Shown here one piece after another: positions 1 through 9,217 of a stretch of DNA of 64,000 nt. The translations under genes were made by a program, and so were the position numbers. The stretch is taken from contig NC_087062.1 in the NCBI RefSeq assembly GCF_963678635.1, positions 71,269,345-71,333,344 on the forward strand. Reading direction: 5' to 3'. The DNA comes from Symsagittifera roscoffensis. Its lineage: Eukaryota > Xenacoelomorpha > Acoela > Convolutidae. The notes under the pieces were generated by a model. The model had not been told where the DNA came from and searched no databases. It worked only from the letters and a program-made list of their open reading frames with translations. How positions within the stretch are numbered: the first letter of the stretch is position 1; every line of letters starts with the position of its first letter.

Positions 1-1
1 C

Positions 2-2569
2 GATGCTTCGAACTTTGGCATCGGTGCAGCACTATTACAATCACATAATGGTACAAATAAAATGAACCTCATATCAGCAAATTCTCGATTATTCACTCAA
101 GCAGAGCTACGACTCTCAACTCTAATGAGAGAATGTACAGCCATAATATATACACTGACAGAATATGAATTTCTGATACTTGGATCAAAACATCCAACAG
201 TTTTATTCACAGACCATAAACCAATCATCTTTCTCTTTACACAAAAATCTAACCCAAACCACCGAGTTTACAGATTTCAACTAATTCTAATGAAATTTCC
301 AAACTTACATATAGTTTGGACTGCAGGAAAAAATCTTGCATTACCAGACACCTTAAGTCGAAATACACCACCTGAATTACTTACACGAAAAACAACAGTT
401 GAAATACCCAAAAACATAAAATTCTACCTTGCAGAAAATGAAACATCACCCCGATTGGAATGCAAATATGCAGTAAAAACTGATATTGAACAATCACAAA
501 TAAATAATTTACAACATTTCCCACTTTATTTAGATTGTCAAAATAATCATTATGAAGTTGATCTACTTGGAACATCAACTTTCAAACCAATCCCATATTC
601 TCAATGGATCAAAAATAACACCCAACAAAAACGAACAAAACAACACCTGCCTAAGAAAGACCATTTTCCACTAATTGAAAAAGAAGATTTAACTGATAAA
701 ATAAATTTATCTGGACCACAAACAAATGATTCAAAATACACAATAAATCAAGTTTTTGACCTTCACGACCCACTTGACACAATACCCTTATCTAAATTAG
801 AAATCGAAAACATTTTTCTCCCCCCAACAGAAACAATTACAATTTCAACACTGAAACCATATCAAAACCTTGACCCAGTAATTCGACAACTGAAATCATG
901 GCACAAATATAAAACTAAACCTATCAAAGCAGATTCAACCATTCTAGGAAACAAAACACTCCTCCGATACTTTCGCAAATTTAACAACACAACAATTAAC
1001 GAAAATACAGACCTTTTAGAGTATAACCTGAATGAATCTACAGTTCCATGTCTCCCTTTAAGTATGATTCTTATAGCTTTTAATATTTCACATACACAAA
1101 ATATTAAAGGACACTCTGGATCAGAAAAAACATATTCAAATTTTATACAAAATTTTTACTTCCCAAATGCACCAATTTGGATAAAAGTACTATGCAATGA
1201 TTGTATAGTATGTCAACTAAATAAACCTTACCCAAATCAAAAACAAATAGCACAAAAACAAGATTTTAAAGGACAAAGTTTGTACTTTAACCATCGTATC
1301 TCATTTGATACTAAGGGACCAATTTCACCCTCATCAGAAGGAAACTCCTACATTATGGTAATTGTTGACGCATTTACACATTATGTAGCACTTAACCCAG
1401 TACCACATTGTAACGCTTATTACGCTTACACAACACTCTATGAACACTGGATAGCAAAATTCGGACTACCAGAAATTTTAGTTACAGACAACGGTACAGA
1501 ATTCATAAATAATGAAATTATCACACTATGTCATTTATATAACATTAAACACAAACCACGTACATCTCATGCACCTTGGACAAACGGCTTAGTCGAAGGT
1601 ATGAACCGTTCATTACAAGAATATCTTAGATGTATCATCAACGGAAATGATACAAAATATACCGAATGGTCAGCAGATGTAAAATTATTTCCCTTAGCAT
1701 ATAATTCACAAATTACGACAACTTTAGGAATGTCACCATACGAAATGGTTTTTAACCAAAAGCCACGCAAACCAATAATGTTTACAGCAAATTCTCATAA
1801 AAACGCACAAGGTTATTGTCAACCAAATAAAGACTCAATTTGTTATAACCTACCTTTACATACACATGATGAAGATCATTTTCATCACCCACAAATTCTT
1901 AAACTAGCCTCCGGTACACACACCGAATGGATTCTAAATAGAGATAAAAAACACAATGAAATTTATCAAAAAATAACAAAAAAGTTATTACAAAGACAAA
2001 ACATCAATGAACAAATCAATTCACGTTTTACACCAGCCTCCGATTTAAAAATTGGAACATTTGTTTTAATACCTAATTTTAATACTCAAAAAGGAATTTC
2101 TAAAAAATTACAACCCCTTCGAAAAGGACCATACCAAATAATTGCAAAACCCACTGATGTCACATATAAAATTACCGACTCAAACACAAAAGAAATCGTT
2201 CAACATCGAAACAACCTATTACCTTATTACCCAAAAGAATACGCACTCCGCGAATTAACTCAATTATATTCTTTCACAGGATTAAAAATCATTCAAAATG
2301 AACCACATCTGAAAAACACAGAACAAAATGATAACCCCATCGAAAATCAAAACACAAAACCAACCGCCACCAAAAACAATACACAAAACCATAAAGAATC
2401 TCCAAAACAAAGAAAAAATAGAAAAATGACAGAACAAATAATACCCCAAGAAGAAATAGACAAATCTGAACATAGAAAAACAACAAGACTCCGAAATCAA
2501 CCACGTAAAAACTACAAAATGTTCATCCCCCAATCTAAAATATTAAAGAAAGTAGAATTTAAAAAGTAA
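2..2569 (+). CDS. Ty3/Gypsy pol C-terminal part: RNase H and integrase (5' truncated by window edge)
   Basis: The frame is open from base 2, so the first ATG at 62 is internal. Codons 1-11 read DASNFGIGAAL, the first catalytic-Asp block of Ty3/Gypsy RNase H, and FTDHKPIIFL follows near 210-240. The integrase part has an HHCC zinc finger (HTQNIKGHSG ... CNDCIVCQLN, about 1090-1215). The catalytic core has Asp in ISFDTKGPI (about 1300), Asp in VTDNGTEF (about 1486) and Glu in NGLVEGMNRSL (about 1597), giving the D,D(35)E spacing. The C-terminal tail is Lys/Arg-rich. The protein would cleave the RNA of the RNA-DNA hybrid and insert the cDNA. No stop or frameshift is seen over 2.5 kb. Confidence 0.93.
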   Translation, partial: DASNFGIGAALLQSHNGTNKMNLISANSRLFTQAELRLSTLMRECTAIIYTLTEYEFLILGSKHPTVLFTDHKPIIFLFTQKSNPNHRVYRFQLILMKFPNLHIVWTAGKNLALPDTLSRNTPPELLTRKTTVEIPKNIKFYLAENETSPRLECKYAVKTDIEQSQINNLQHFPLYLDCQNNHYEVDLLGTSTFKPIPYSQWIKNNTQQKRTKQHLPKKDHFPLIEKEDLTDKINLSGPQTNDSKYTINQVFDLHDPLDTIPLSKLEIENIFLPPTETITISTLKPYQNLDPVIRQLKSWHKYKTKPIKADSTILGNKTLLRYFRKFNNTTINENTDLLEYNLNESTVPCLPLSMILIAFNISHTQNIKGHSGSEKTYSNFIQNFYFPNAPIWIKVLCNDCIVCQLNKPYPNQKQIAQKQDFKGQSLYFNHRISFDTKGPISPSSEGNSYIMVIVDAFTHYVALNPVPHCNAYYAYTTLYEHWIAKFGLPEILVTDNGTEFINNEIITLCHLYNIKHKPRTSHAPWTNGLVEGMNRSLQEYLRCIINGNDTKYTEWSADVKLFPLAYNSQITTTLGMSPYEMVFNQKPRKPIMFTANSHKNAQGYCQPNKDSICYNLPLHTHDEDHFHHPQILKLASGTHTEWILNRDKKHNEIYQKITKKLLQRQNINEQINSRFTPASDLKIGTFVLIPNFNTQKGISKKLQPLRKGPYQIIAKPTDVTYKITDSNTKEIVQHRNNLLPYYPKEYALRELTQLYSFTGLKIIQNEPHLKNTEQNDNPIENQNTKPTATKNNTQNHKESPKQRKNRKMTEQIIPQEEIDKSEHRKTTRLRNQPRKNYKMFIPQSKILKKVEFKK

Positions 2570-3169
2570 TTTTAAGATTTCATACTTCACAATCTTGAAA
2601 CCTCCGTAACATTTTTCATTTCAATTTTTCAAAATAACATGCTCACAAGTACGCAATAATTCTAGTTCAAAATAGACCAATAGGATTCATCCAATCCGCC
2701 ACTTTCTCTAACTCAAACTAAGATCAATTAGACGAATAATCTAGAACTCCAGGCACATCTCTAACTATAACTTTACAACCTCCAGGTCAAAAATAAGCAA
2801 ATCACTCCAACTTGACAGCTAAAATAAATATCACCATAATACCGTACCCCTCCCTTATCTAATAACCCAAAGATCAACAATATTTCCCCAACTCAGACCA
2901 CGAATACCCCCAAAACAAATTTGATAACTTAGCCTAAAGTAACAAAATGAAGATTTTAATTAGCCTAAAGTATAAAAATCTCACCATACCCCGGATCATT
3001 TGACAAACAAAAATAAAGAAAAAGACGACCTCCCAGTCACCATGAAAATTGCCCCCAACAATTTTTTACAAAACTCAACCCACTTGTCAAAAAACTAATA
3101 AATAATCCGACCACACTAGAAAACCGCCTCAAACAGCAAAAAATATTCGACCAAGAGATCATTTCTTAA
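2570..3169 (+). other. Non-coding spacer between pol and the small ORFs of element A
   Basis: No frame longer than about 60 codons is present. The spacer is A/C-rich like the flanking ORFs. A short direct repeat (TTAGCCTAAAGTA-like) occurs near 2930 and 2960. It could be an RNA leader or splice region for downstream ORFs, but I see no decisive motif. Confidence 0.5.
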
Positions 3170-3400
3170 ATGCTCTTCTCTCAAACAGTTGCTCAAATAC
3201 TTATAAATTTTAAACATTTTTTTTCAATACTTGAAGCCTTTATAATATTTCTTTTTGATATACTTGAATCTTTTCTAATAATCCTAATCATTTTTTGTAA
3301 CATTTTTTTAATTTTCTACACTATTCTCGAACTATTCCTCCAACTTTCGAAAACCCTTGAATATATCCACAGGTACGATTTTAACAACTTGTCTAAATGA
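3170..3400 (+). CDS. Small hydrophobic ORF 1 of element A (76 aa)
   Basis: The predicted 76-aa protein is dominated by Phe, Ile and Leu, with one or two potential membrane-spanning stretches (about residues 20-55) and few charges. Its TGA stop overlaps the ATG of the next ORF as ATGA at 3397-3400, the layout expected for coupled stop-restart translation. No family is recognised. Hydrophobic ORFs arise easily in AT-rich DNA, so coding status rests mainly on the stop-start overlap and its place between pol and env. It could be a viroporin-like accessory protein or chance. Confidence 0.35.
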   Translation: MLFSQTVAQILINFKHFFSILEAFIIFLFDILESFLIILIIFCNIFLIFYTILELFLQLSKTLEYIHRYDFNNLSK

Positions 3401-3585
3401 TACGAACAATTTTCAGTAGAACCGATATTTTTTTATTGTTTGTAATTTTCATAGCATTTTTATCATCCCTCATTTTGACCATCTGTAAATGTATAAAGAA
3501 AGCAATCCTCACATTTGCCCTAGCAACAGTCCTTCTAATTCTTTTTTTGGAAGAATATTATAATAAACACAAAATTTCTCACTAA
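3397..3585 (+). CDS. Small hydrophobic ORF 2 of element A (62 aa)
   Basis: The predicted 62-aa protein has two hydrophobic segments, LLFVIFIAFLSSLILTI (about residues 13-29) and AILTFALATVLLILFL (about 36-51). They are separated by a short basic, Cys-containing loop (CKCIKK), giving a helical-hairpin layout. The start overlaps the preceding stop by ATGA. The stop at 3583-3585 lies 8 nt before the next open frame. The shape resembles small viral membrane proteins such as viroporins, but this is only an architectural likeness and no homologue is recognised. Confidence 0.35.
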   Translation: MIRTIFSRTDIFLLFVIFIAFLSSLILTICKCIKKAILTFALATVLLILFLEEYYNKHKISH

Positions 3586-3593
3586 AGTAATAA

Positions 3594-4727
3594 TTCAAAA
3601 AACCATCAAAAATTGCTACCCAACAGTCACAGCATCAGTCTTCACCGACACCATCCCAAGATAACCAAACACCACCTTCAACTACTCAAAATCCTCAAAC
3701 GTCTACACGAATTTCTTTTCAAGACAATCCATACACTTTTGAAGAACGACATACTCGTTTATCAGAACCACTAGAACCAGTCCAACGACAAGCACCTTTA
3801 AGCGAACCAACATATAACCTATACCCAACACTACCACAAGAACTAAGTAGAATAAGAAATTCTAGTCAAAGCCAAAATACAGTCGAAATAAATAGACAAA
3901 TTATACATCCTCGACGAAACAGAAATCTTCAAACTCCCCGAGTTCATTTTGATATACCTCAATCCCCATCACAAAACACTCCAGAAAACCCCATTGGTAT
4001 ACTACCAGAAACCCCTACGCTTCTTTCACAACGTAGCACCTCAAGCCTACCATCAGATTACTTAGGTTCAACACCAACATCTGAGCAAATACGTGAAAAT
4101 CCCTTTAACCCCCCAAACCAGGCATCGCGACTACCATATTGGACTACACATTCATTTACACAAGGTGAACCAAATTTAGTCAATGACCCCATAGATATTT
4201 CTACGGATACAACAACATCCTCATCACTACCAGAAACATTATCACTACCATCAACACCATCAATAAGCCAGTTTTCACCACCACCCTTTAACTTAAACTT
4301 TCCAAATAATCTCGACGCCAGATATCGAGAACAATCATCAATAAATATTCCTTTAAGACTAGATTGGAATACATTCACAGCACCTCCACCACTATTTGGA
4401 CAACATCAAGAAAGTAACCGCCTTCATAACTGGGCACTTAATAGATTACAATATCGCCAAGATATTCACAACGATATCCGTGATCACAATATTCAAATAC
4501 TCCAACAAAACAGTTTACAATTAAAGTTTGAAATCACAGTTAAGTTAAATAATATTACCCAACATCCCTACCCATTAAATCCACCTAACATAACAGCTCA
4601 ATCACTACCACCACCGTTTATAACTACTGAAGTAATATACAAATACGACAGATATACCAAAAACACAATTGGCTACATTACATTTTATAATCCATACTCA
4701 GGATTATCATACACATGTATATTCTAA
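3594..4727 (+). CDS. Long open frame without any ATG, Pro/Ser/Gln-rich (about 377 codons)
   Basis: After a TAA at 3591-3593 this frame stays open for 377 codons to TAA at 4725-4727, and I find no in-frame ATG. The translation is rich in Ser, Pro, Gln, Thr and Asn in its first 240 residues and becomes more globular towards the end (for example LKFEITVKLNNITQHPYP). Its composition matches the flanking ORFs and its last 13 nt overlap the env start at 4715. A frame this long in AT-rich DNA is unlikely by chance. Translation would need splicing from an upstream exon, a non-AUG start or reinitiation. No family is recognised. Confidence 0.6.
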   Translation, partial: FKKPSKIATQQSQHQSSPTPSQDNQTPPSTTQNPQTSTRISFQDNPYTFEERHTRLSEPLEPVQRQAPLSEPTYNLYPTLPQELSRIRNSSQSQNTVEINRQIIHPRRNRNLQTPRVHFDIPQSPSQNTPENPIGILPETPTLLSQRSTSSLPSDYLGSTPTSEQIRENPFNPPNQASRLPYWTTHSFTQGEPNLVNDPIDISTDTTTSSSLPETLSLPSTPSISQFSPPPFNLNFPNNLDARYREQSSINIPLRLDWNTFTAPPPLFGQHQESNRLHNWALNRLQYRQDIHNDIRDHNIQILQQNSLQLKFEITVKLNNITQHPYPLNPPNITAQSLPPPFITTEVIYKYDRYTKNTIGYITFYNPYSGLSYTCIF

Positions 4728-7333
4728 AATTATTAATTTTTCTCCAACTCCCTTTTCTAGTAATCTCAAATCAAAACATAAACCCTTCTCCTCGTACAGG
4801 ACCACAAGATTTACTAGTAACACATTACGATTGTGAAGAAAATGAACAAAAAACACTACATAAATATGCAATAAATCAAGTATCACAATGTGAAACAGAA
4901 CCACAAGCTATAGAAACCACAGATGTAATAGCAACACTCTATTCAAAAGCCCGAGCAACAACAGTTACAGGTTATAAATTCACAGCAAAATTTTCCGAAA
5001 AGAAAGTACATTGTTCACAAGTCTCGAATGGAAACAAAAACCGACTTGACCATGAATCATTCTATCAAAGTAATATAGAACGTCTTTTACATCTCAATCC
5101 CGACGATTGTAAAAATGAATTACTAAGACTAAACATCACACAAAATAAAAACTCCCAAAGAAAATTAGTTAATTTTCAAGTTTTTTCAGACTCTGTACAT
5201 CAATCACAACTTGAAAGACACCAAGGACATATAAAACTAGACGAAAAATACCCGTATAACGGCGCACACGGACGATTAACCTATGACCTACACGATAAAC
5301 ATTGGATACCACACATTGGTATAAATGACCCATCAAACTGCAAAGCAGACACAAAAAATAAAGGATACCAAGAAATAATGTTTTTCGATTGGAAAATACA
5401 ACTCGAAAAAATACAACTAACACGAGATTTATCAGATAATACAATGATCTATCAAGGAATCCGATTACCTTGTAAAAATGATCAAGGTTATTGCGACCCT
5501 ACAACGAGAACGCAAGCAACAATTGTTTGGTTCCCCGAAGATACATGTACAACATTTCAAGTAGCAAAAATACACGCTCGTATGATAAAATTTCACGAAA
5601 AATATTTTATACAATCAATTCCATATGAACAAGTCCATCCATCACGAAAACTAAGTTCTAATTTTAGAAACATAGACAATATAGAAAACAAATTGACACG
5701 TTTTCAAATATATCAAGAAACAGAACTTGCATGTAAATACAGGAATCCACTTCACAGAACACAATACTCTGAAATATTAGTTGAATACGAAAAAGGATTC
5801 GACATGACCACTGGAAAAATAAAAATCGACCCATATGCCACAGGTCATCCTTTAAACGAAGGAACATCCTATATACCAGTTAATTTTCAAAAAAGCAACG
5901 GACAACCTGGTGGCCATCTAAAACCTCAGGACACCAGAAGCACACGCTTACAAGAATTATCACTAATGAACACTACATATTTCGGTAATATCCACTATGA
6001 TATTCATTTAGATATGAAACTAGATTATACAATTAGCCGAATTTTTCAAGAAATGTCACTCTCCGAATTAGAAACACTACACCAATTATGCGAATTAGAA
6101 CGAACACAAATATTACAATCACTTGCACTAGCAGTATTAAAAATACCCTATGCAGGATACTTATTATCTGGAAATAGATCAAATTTTTTAGACTATGAAG
6201 GAAACATTTTATGGTTTTATACTTGTACTAAAAAAGTATCACCACTATACGTTTTTGAAGATAAACGATGTTATAAAAGAATCCCTATCTTTTATAAGAA
6301 TAAAGTACATTTCGTGGATACACTTTCACGAAGAACCTATTTCTGGGATACCGCAGTCCCATGTGGATCAGAAAACAGCCACAATGTAGTACAACTAAAC
6401 CCTGATGAAAATAAATATTATCTTCTCACACCATATCCCACATTAATGCAATCACTCAAAAAATTTTCACCAGAAAGCATTCGCGCTATTGCTCGAAACC
6501 CAAATATAGACTTACAATCAATAGGAATCTATTCAAAATCAGATATTCAACATCACATTAGAACACAACAATTCCAAGAATTATTAACACAAATGGACAC
6601 TATACAAAGACAATCAATAGACCAAAATTTACGCAAACTTGCAGAAACCGCAGGATTTGCCGATATCTACACGCAAGACTATAGCGGATATTTTAAGGAC
6701 ATTAAAGATTACATATATCTAAACGGTGAAAAATACCGTCCCCAAGATATATCACCAATTAACATTTTTAGCTTTGTTACACTCAAAAATGAGATCCTCG
6801 ATTTTCTAGGATGGCCCTACTACATCTTAGAAAAATTGACTATTTTATACGCAATGTTTAACTTTATTGGATTTCTTTTCTCACTTTTAAAAGGAATCTA
6901 CAACACATGTGCTATACACACACAAGTAAACAGACAAGCAAGTGTAGCACGCATACTATTTGCAGGATTTTTTGGAATCTTTTCTACATCTATAAACAAA
7001 ATTCTTTTAGACGCACAAATAAAAGAATATAACACAAAAATAACAACACGACAAAATACATACGACGAAGAACATAACAATGTAGACATAACGCCAACGG
7101 CACCACAATTACCAGCCCTACCAAATAACCATCCACTATCCCTAGTCCCACGAAATTTTCGAAACTTAGCCATCACACATAATCCAAATTTTCGACTCAC
7201 CACATCACAAAGTCCCATTCAACATATAATGACACACCAGTCACAAGATGATAATACTTATGAACAAATTATTGAACAACCCCATACCACCGCTTTTCAG
7301 TCTCAAAATAATCATTTTTTTAGCCCACGATGA
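4715..7333 (+). CDS. Env-like membrane glycoprotein of element A (872 aa)
   Basis: The ORF begins with a hydrophobic signal peptide (residues 1-18, MYILKLLIFLQLPFLVIS), followed by a Cys-containing ectodomain of about 690 residues. A membrane segment (LTILYAMFNFIGFLFSLLKG, about 705-724), a second hydrophobic patch (about 745-762) and a polar tail follow. The block GYLLSGNRSNFLDYEGN (about 480-497), the following CYKRIPIFY stretch and the Cys pattern recall fusion glycoproteins of jingchuvirus (chuvirus) type that some LTR retroelements have captured. That assignment is from recollection, not from a search. The start overlaps the preceding frame by 13 nt and the stop overlaps the next ATG as ATGA. 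The frame is intact. Confidence 0.75.
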   Translation: MYILKLLIFLQLPFLVISNQNINPSPRTGPQDLLVTHYDCEENEQKTLHKYAINQVSQCETEPQAIETTDVIATLYSKARATTVTGYKFTAKFSEKKVHCSQVSNGNKNRLDHESFYQSNIERLLHLNPDDCKNELLRLNITQNKNSQRKLVNFQVFSDSVHQSQLERHQGHIKLDEKYPYNGAHGRLTYDLHDKHWIPHIGINDPSNCKADTKNKGYQEIMFFDWKIQLEKIQLTRDLSDNTMIYQGIRLPCKNDQGYCDPTTRTQATIVWFPEDTCTTFQVAKIHARMIKFHEKYFIQSIPYEQVHPSRKLSSNFRNIDNIENKLTRFQIYQETELACKYRNPLHRTQYSEILVEYEKGFDMTTGKIKIDPYATGHPLNEGTSYIPVNFQKSNGQPGGHLKPQDTRSTRLQELSLMNTTYFGNIHYDIHLDMKLDYTISRIFQEMSLSELETLHQLCELERTQILQSLALAVLKIPYAGYLLSGNRSNFLDYEGNILWFYTCTKKVSPLYVFEDKRCYKRIPIFYKNKVHFVDTLSRRTYFWDTAVPCGSENSHNVVQLNPDENKYYLLTPYPTLMQSLKKFSPESIRAIARNPNIDLQSIGIYSKSDIQHHIRTQQFQELLTQMDTIQRQSIDQNLRKLAETAGFADIYTQDYSGYFKDIKDYIYLNGEKYRPQDISPINIFSFVTLKNEILDFLGWPYYILEKLTILYAMFNFIGFLFSLLKGIYNTCAIHTQVNRQASVARILFAGFFGIFSTSINKILLDAQIKEYNTKITTRQNTYDEEHNNVDITPTAPQLPALPNNHPLSLVPRNFRNLAITHNPNFRLTTSQSPIQHIMTHQSQDDNTYEQIIEQPHTTAFQSQNNHFFSPR

Positions 7334-9135
7334 GCCGCCAACTTGGATCACTACACCGATCAAATTCCCACCCAACCAATCTTACCTCTCCAATCCCAAT
7401 AATACCACTTTTTGCTTTTCCGCCACCCGATTTTCCATCTAGTAATGTAACATCAGGCATGAATTCCGACACTAATTCACACATCTCAGTTTTATACTCC
7501 ATCTCACAGCTAAATAACCCGAATATTGAAACCCCCGATGAATTCGCCGACTCAGAACCATCCCCATCCAATAATTTTCATAACTCTTCTAATTTTTCTC
7601 AACCCCCTTTTCAACCCATATTATCCAATAACCCTGACCCAATCACCCCCACACCCTCTTATGCTTCCCAAGTTACCCCAACCTATTCCTCATACCATTC
7701 TGACCAATCATCTCATTCTCCAGACACCCCCCGAATCTCCCCAGAGCTAGATAATTTTATTACCCTTCAACAACAACCCTACCACCTTAATACCCCAACC
7801 ATAAACCAAATCTCCTCCACAATAAATTCATCCAACCCCCCTACCCCTACACCCTCTTCAACTTATACTGAATCATTAGCACCATCATCCACATCAACTG
7901 AATCTTCACTCAACACTAATAGAGCTTACCGCACTTTTAAAAGAAAGTTCCCCAACCATCCTTTCCCAGCAAAACCAGGAACAGCCCGTGAATACATCAA
8001 CCACCCCAAGCATACTAACACAAAAGAATTTTTAGCCATCACCTTACCCTCATTCCCACAATACACCTTAAACACCCCCCACGACACTAACGAAACACGC
8101 AACTTCGTAGATGAATACGTTTTAATGCCTACTCTCTCTTGGACCTCATATTATCATTTCACTAACCCTCTTTGCTTACCTTTATCTAACACTCACATCG
8201 ATATAGAGCGAAATACGGACATACTATATCGACTCACTACACCACTAACACCTAGACAATTTACTTACGTTGGATATAAAAAATCACTAAAAACACACAC
8301 TGCACCTAGAGCTAACGAATATACACTCGAATACTATGATCACAACATCATCAGAGCTAACCAAGATCAATTCTTAGACGACGATCGCTTCGCTAATCCA
8401 CAAATTACCGAGAAATTTTTCATCAAGACACCATATACATTCACACTAAACATCTTCGACCGAAAGTTTGATCACATTATTTCAGAAGCACTAACAGACA
8501 CACAAGCATACGAAAGTTTTAAAGAACGCTTCCAAATATTTTCACTAACCTTTCATTTCCTTGCACCACACGAAAGAGATTTACACTGCTCACACGATAT
8601 TATGTTGCGCACTAAACAAACCCACACATATAGTTATTATCGTTTCATCCAAAATCACTTTGACCTACACACACCCTCTAGACAACCACACCATCGTTTT
8701 CAATTCATTAATTCCAAATACACTTCACCATTTTTCCTAAATTTCACATATTGTATTAAAGACACTAACCTCCATGGTATTCTTCGTAATTATGACCCCA
8801 TAACCCAAATGTACATCTTCTCTCCCATTACCAAGACCTTCAACGCCGAAGAATCCCGACCCTTCCTTATCCCGCACGAGTTTGTACAACCCATAGAAAT
8901 CCCAATTTTAGAATTCATCCACAACACTAAATTCAATCACAAATTATATAAATTAATCCAAAACACACCTTATGAGTTTGCAGTTGGCACTGAAGAACTA
9001 ACCACTATCAAGGCACTTCAATTGCTTTGGCCACTGCTTCAAACTAAAAATATCATCCGCATCTTAGCTAAACTACTAACAACTTCAGAACTAATTCACG
9101 ACATCTTCCCCCACGGTTTTTTCCCCGACGACTAA
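7330..9135 (+). CDS. Unrecognised 601-aa ORF downstream of env in element A
   Basis: The ATG overlaps the env TGA (ATGA, 7330-7333). Residues 1 to about 195 are low-complexity Pro/Ser/Thr/Asn. Residues about 200-601 look globular and rich in His, Phe and Tyr, with segments such as HFLAPHERDLHCSHDI and HGILRNYDPITQMYIF. There is no signal peptide and no clear membrane segment. The stop is followed at once by CAG|GTAAGA, a strong splice donor. No family is recognised; an accessory, regulatory or structural role is possible. The frame is intact over 1.8 kb, which argues for selection or recent insertion. Confidence 0.7.
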   Translation: MSRQLGSLHRSNSHPTNLTSPIPIIPLFAFPPPDFPSSNVTSGMNSDTNSHISVLYSISQLNNPNIETPDEFADSEPSPSNNFHNSSNFSQPPFQPILSNNPDPITPTPSYASQVTPTYSSYHSDQSSHSPDTPRISPELDNFITLQQQPYHLNTPTINQISSTINSSNPPTPTPSSTYTESLAPSSTSTESSLNTNRAYRTFKRKFPNHPFPAKPGTAREYINHPKHTNTKEFLAITLPSFPQYTLNTPHDTNETRNFVDEYVLMPTLSWTSYYHFTNPLCLPLSNTHIDIERNTDILYRLTTPLTPRQFTYVGYKKSLKTHTAPRANEYTLEYYDHNIIRANQDQFLDDDRFANPQITEKFFIKTPYTFTLNIFDRKFDHIISEALTDTQAYESFKERFQIFSLTFHFLAPHERDLHCSHDIMLRTKQTHTYSYYRFIQNHFDLHTPSRQPHHRFQFINSKYTSPFFLNFTYCIKDTNLHGILRNYDPITQMYIFSPITKTFNAEESRPFLIPHEFVQPIEIPILEFIHNTKFNHKLYKLIQNTPYEFAVGTEELTTIKALQLLWPLLQTKNIIRILAKLLTTSELIHDIFPHGFFPDD

Positions 9136-9138
9136 CAG

Positions 9139-9217
9139 GTAAGAATGAATTAAATGAATATTACTAACTAATTAAAATATTAAAAAACTCACCATACTTT
9201 ATTCATGTTTTCTTTAG
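9139..9217 (+). other. Small intron directly after the last stop codon of element A
   Basis: CAG|GTAAGA starts 3 nt after the TAA of the 601-aa ORF. A TACTAAC branch-point consensus lies at 9162-9168, and a pyrimidine-rich tract ends in TTTCTTTAG at 9217. All splice signals are near-ideal for a 79-nt intron. Lying so close behind the stop codon, it should not trigger exon-junction decay. It may mark an mRNA made by splicing and suggests that element A transcripts are processed by the spliceosome. Confidence 0.65.
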
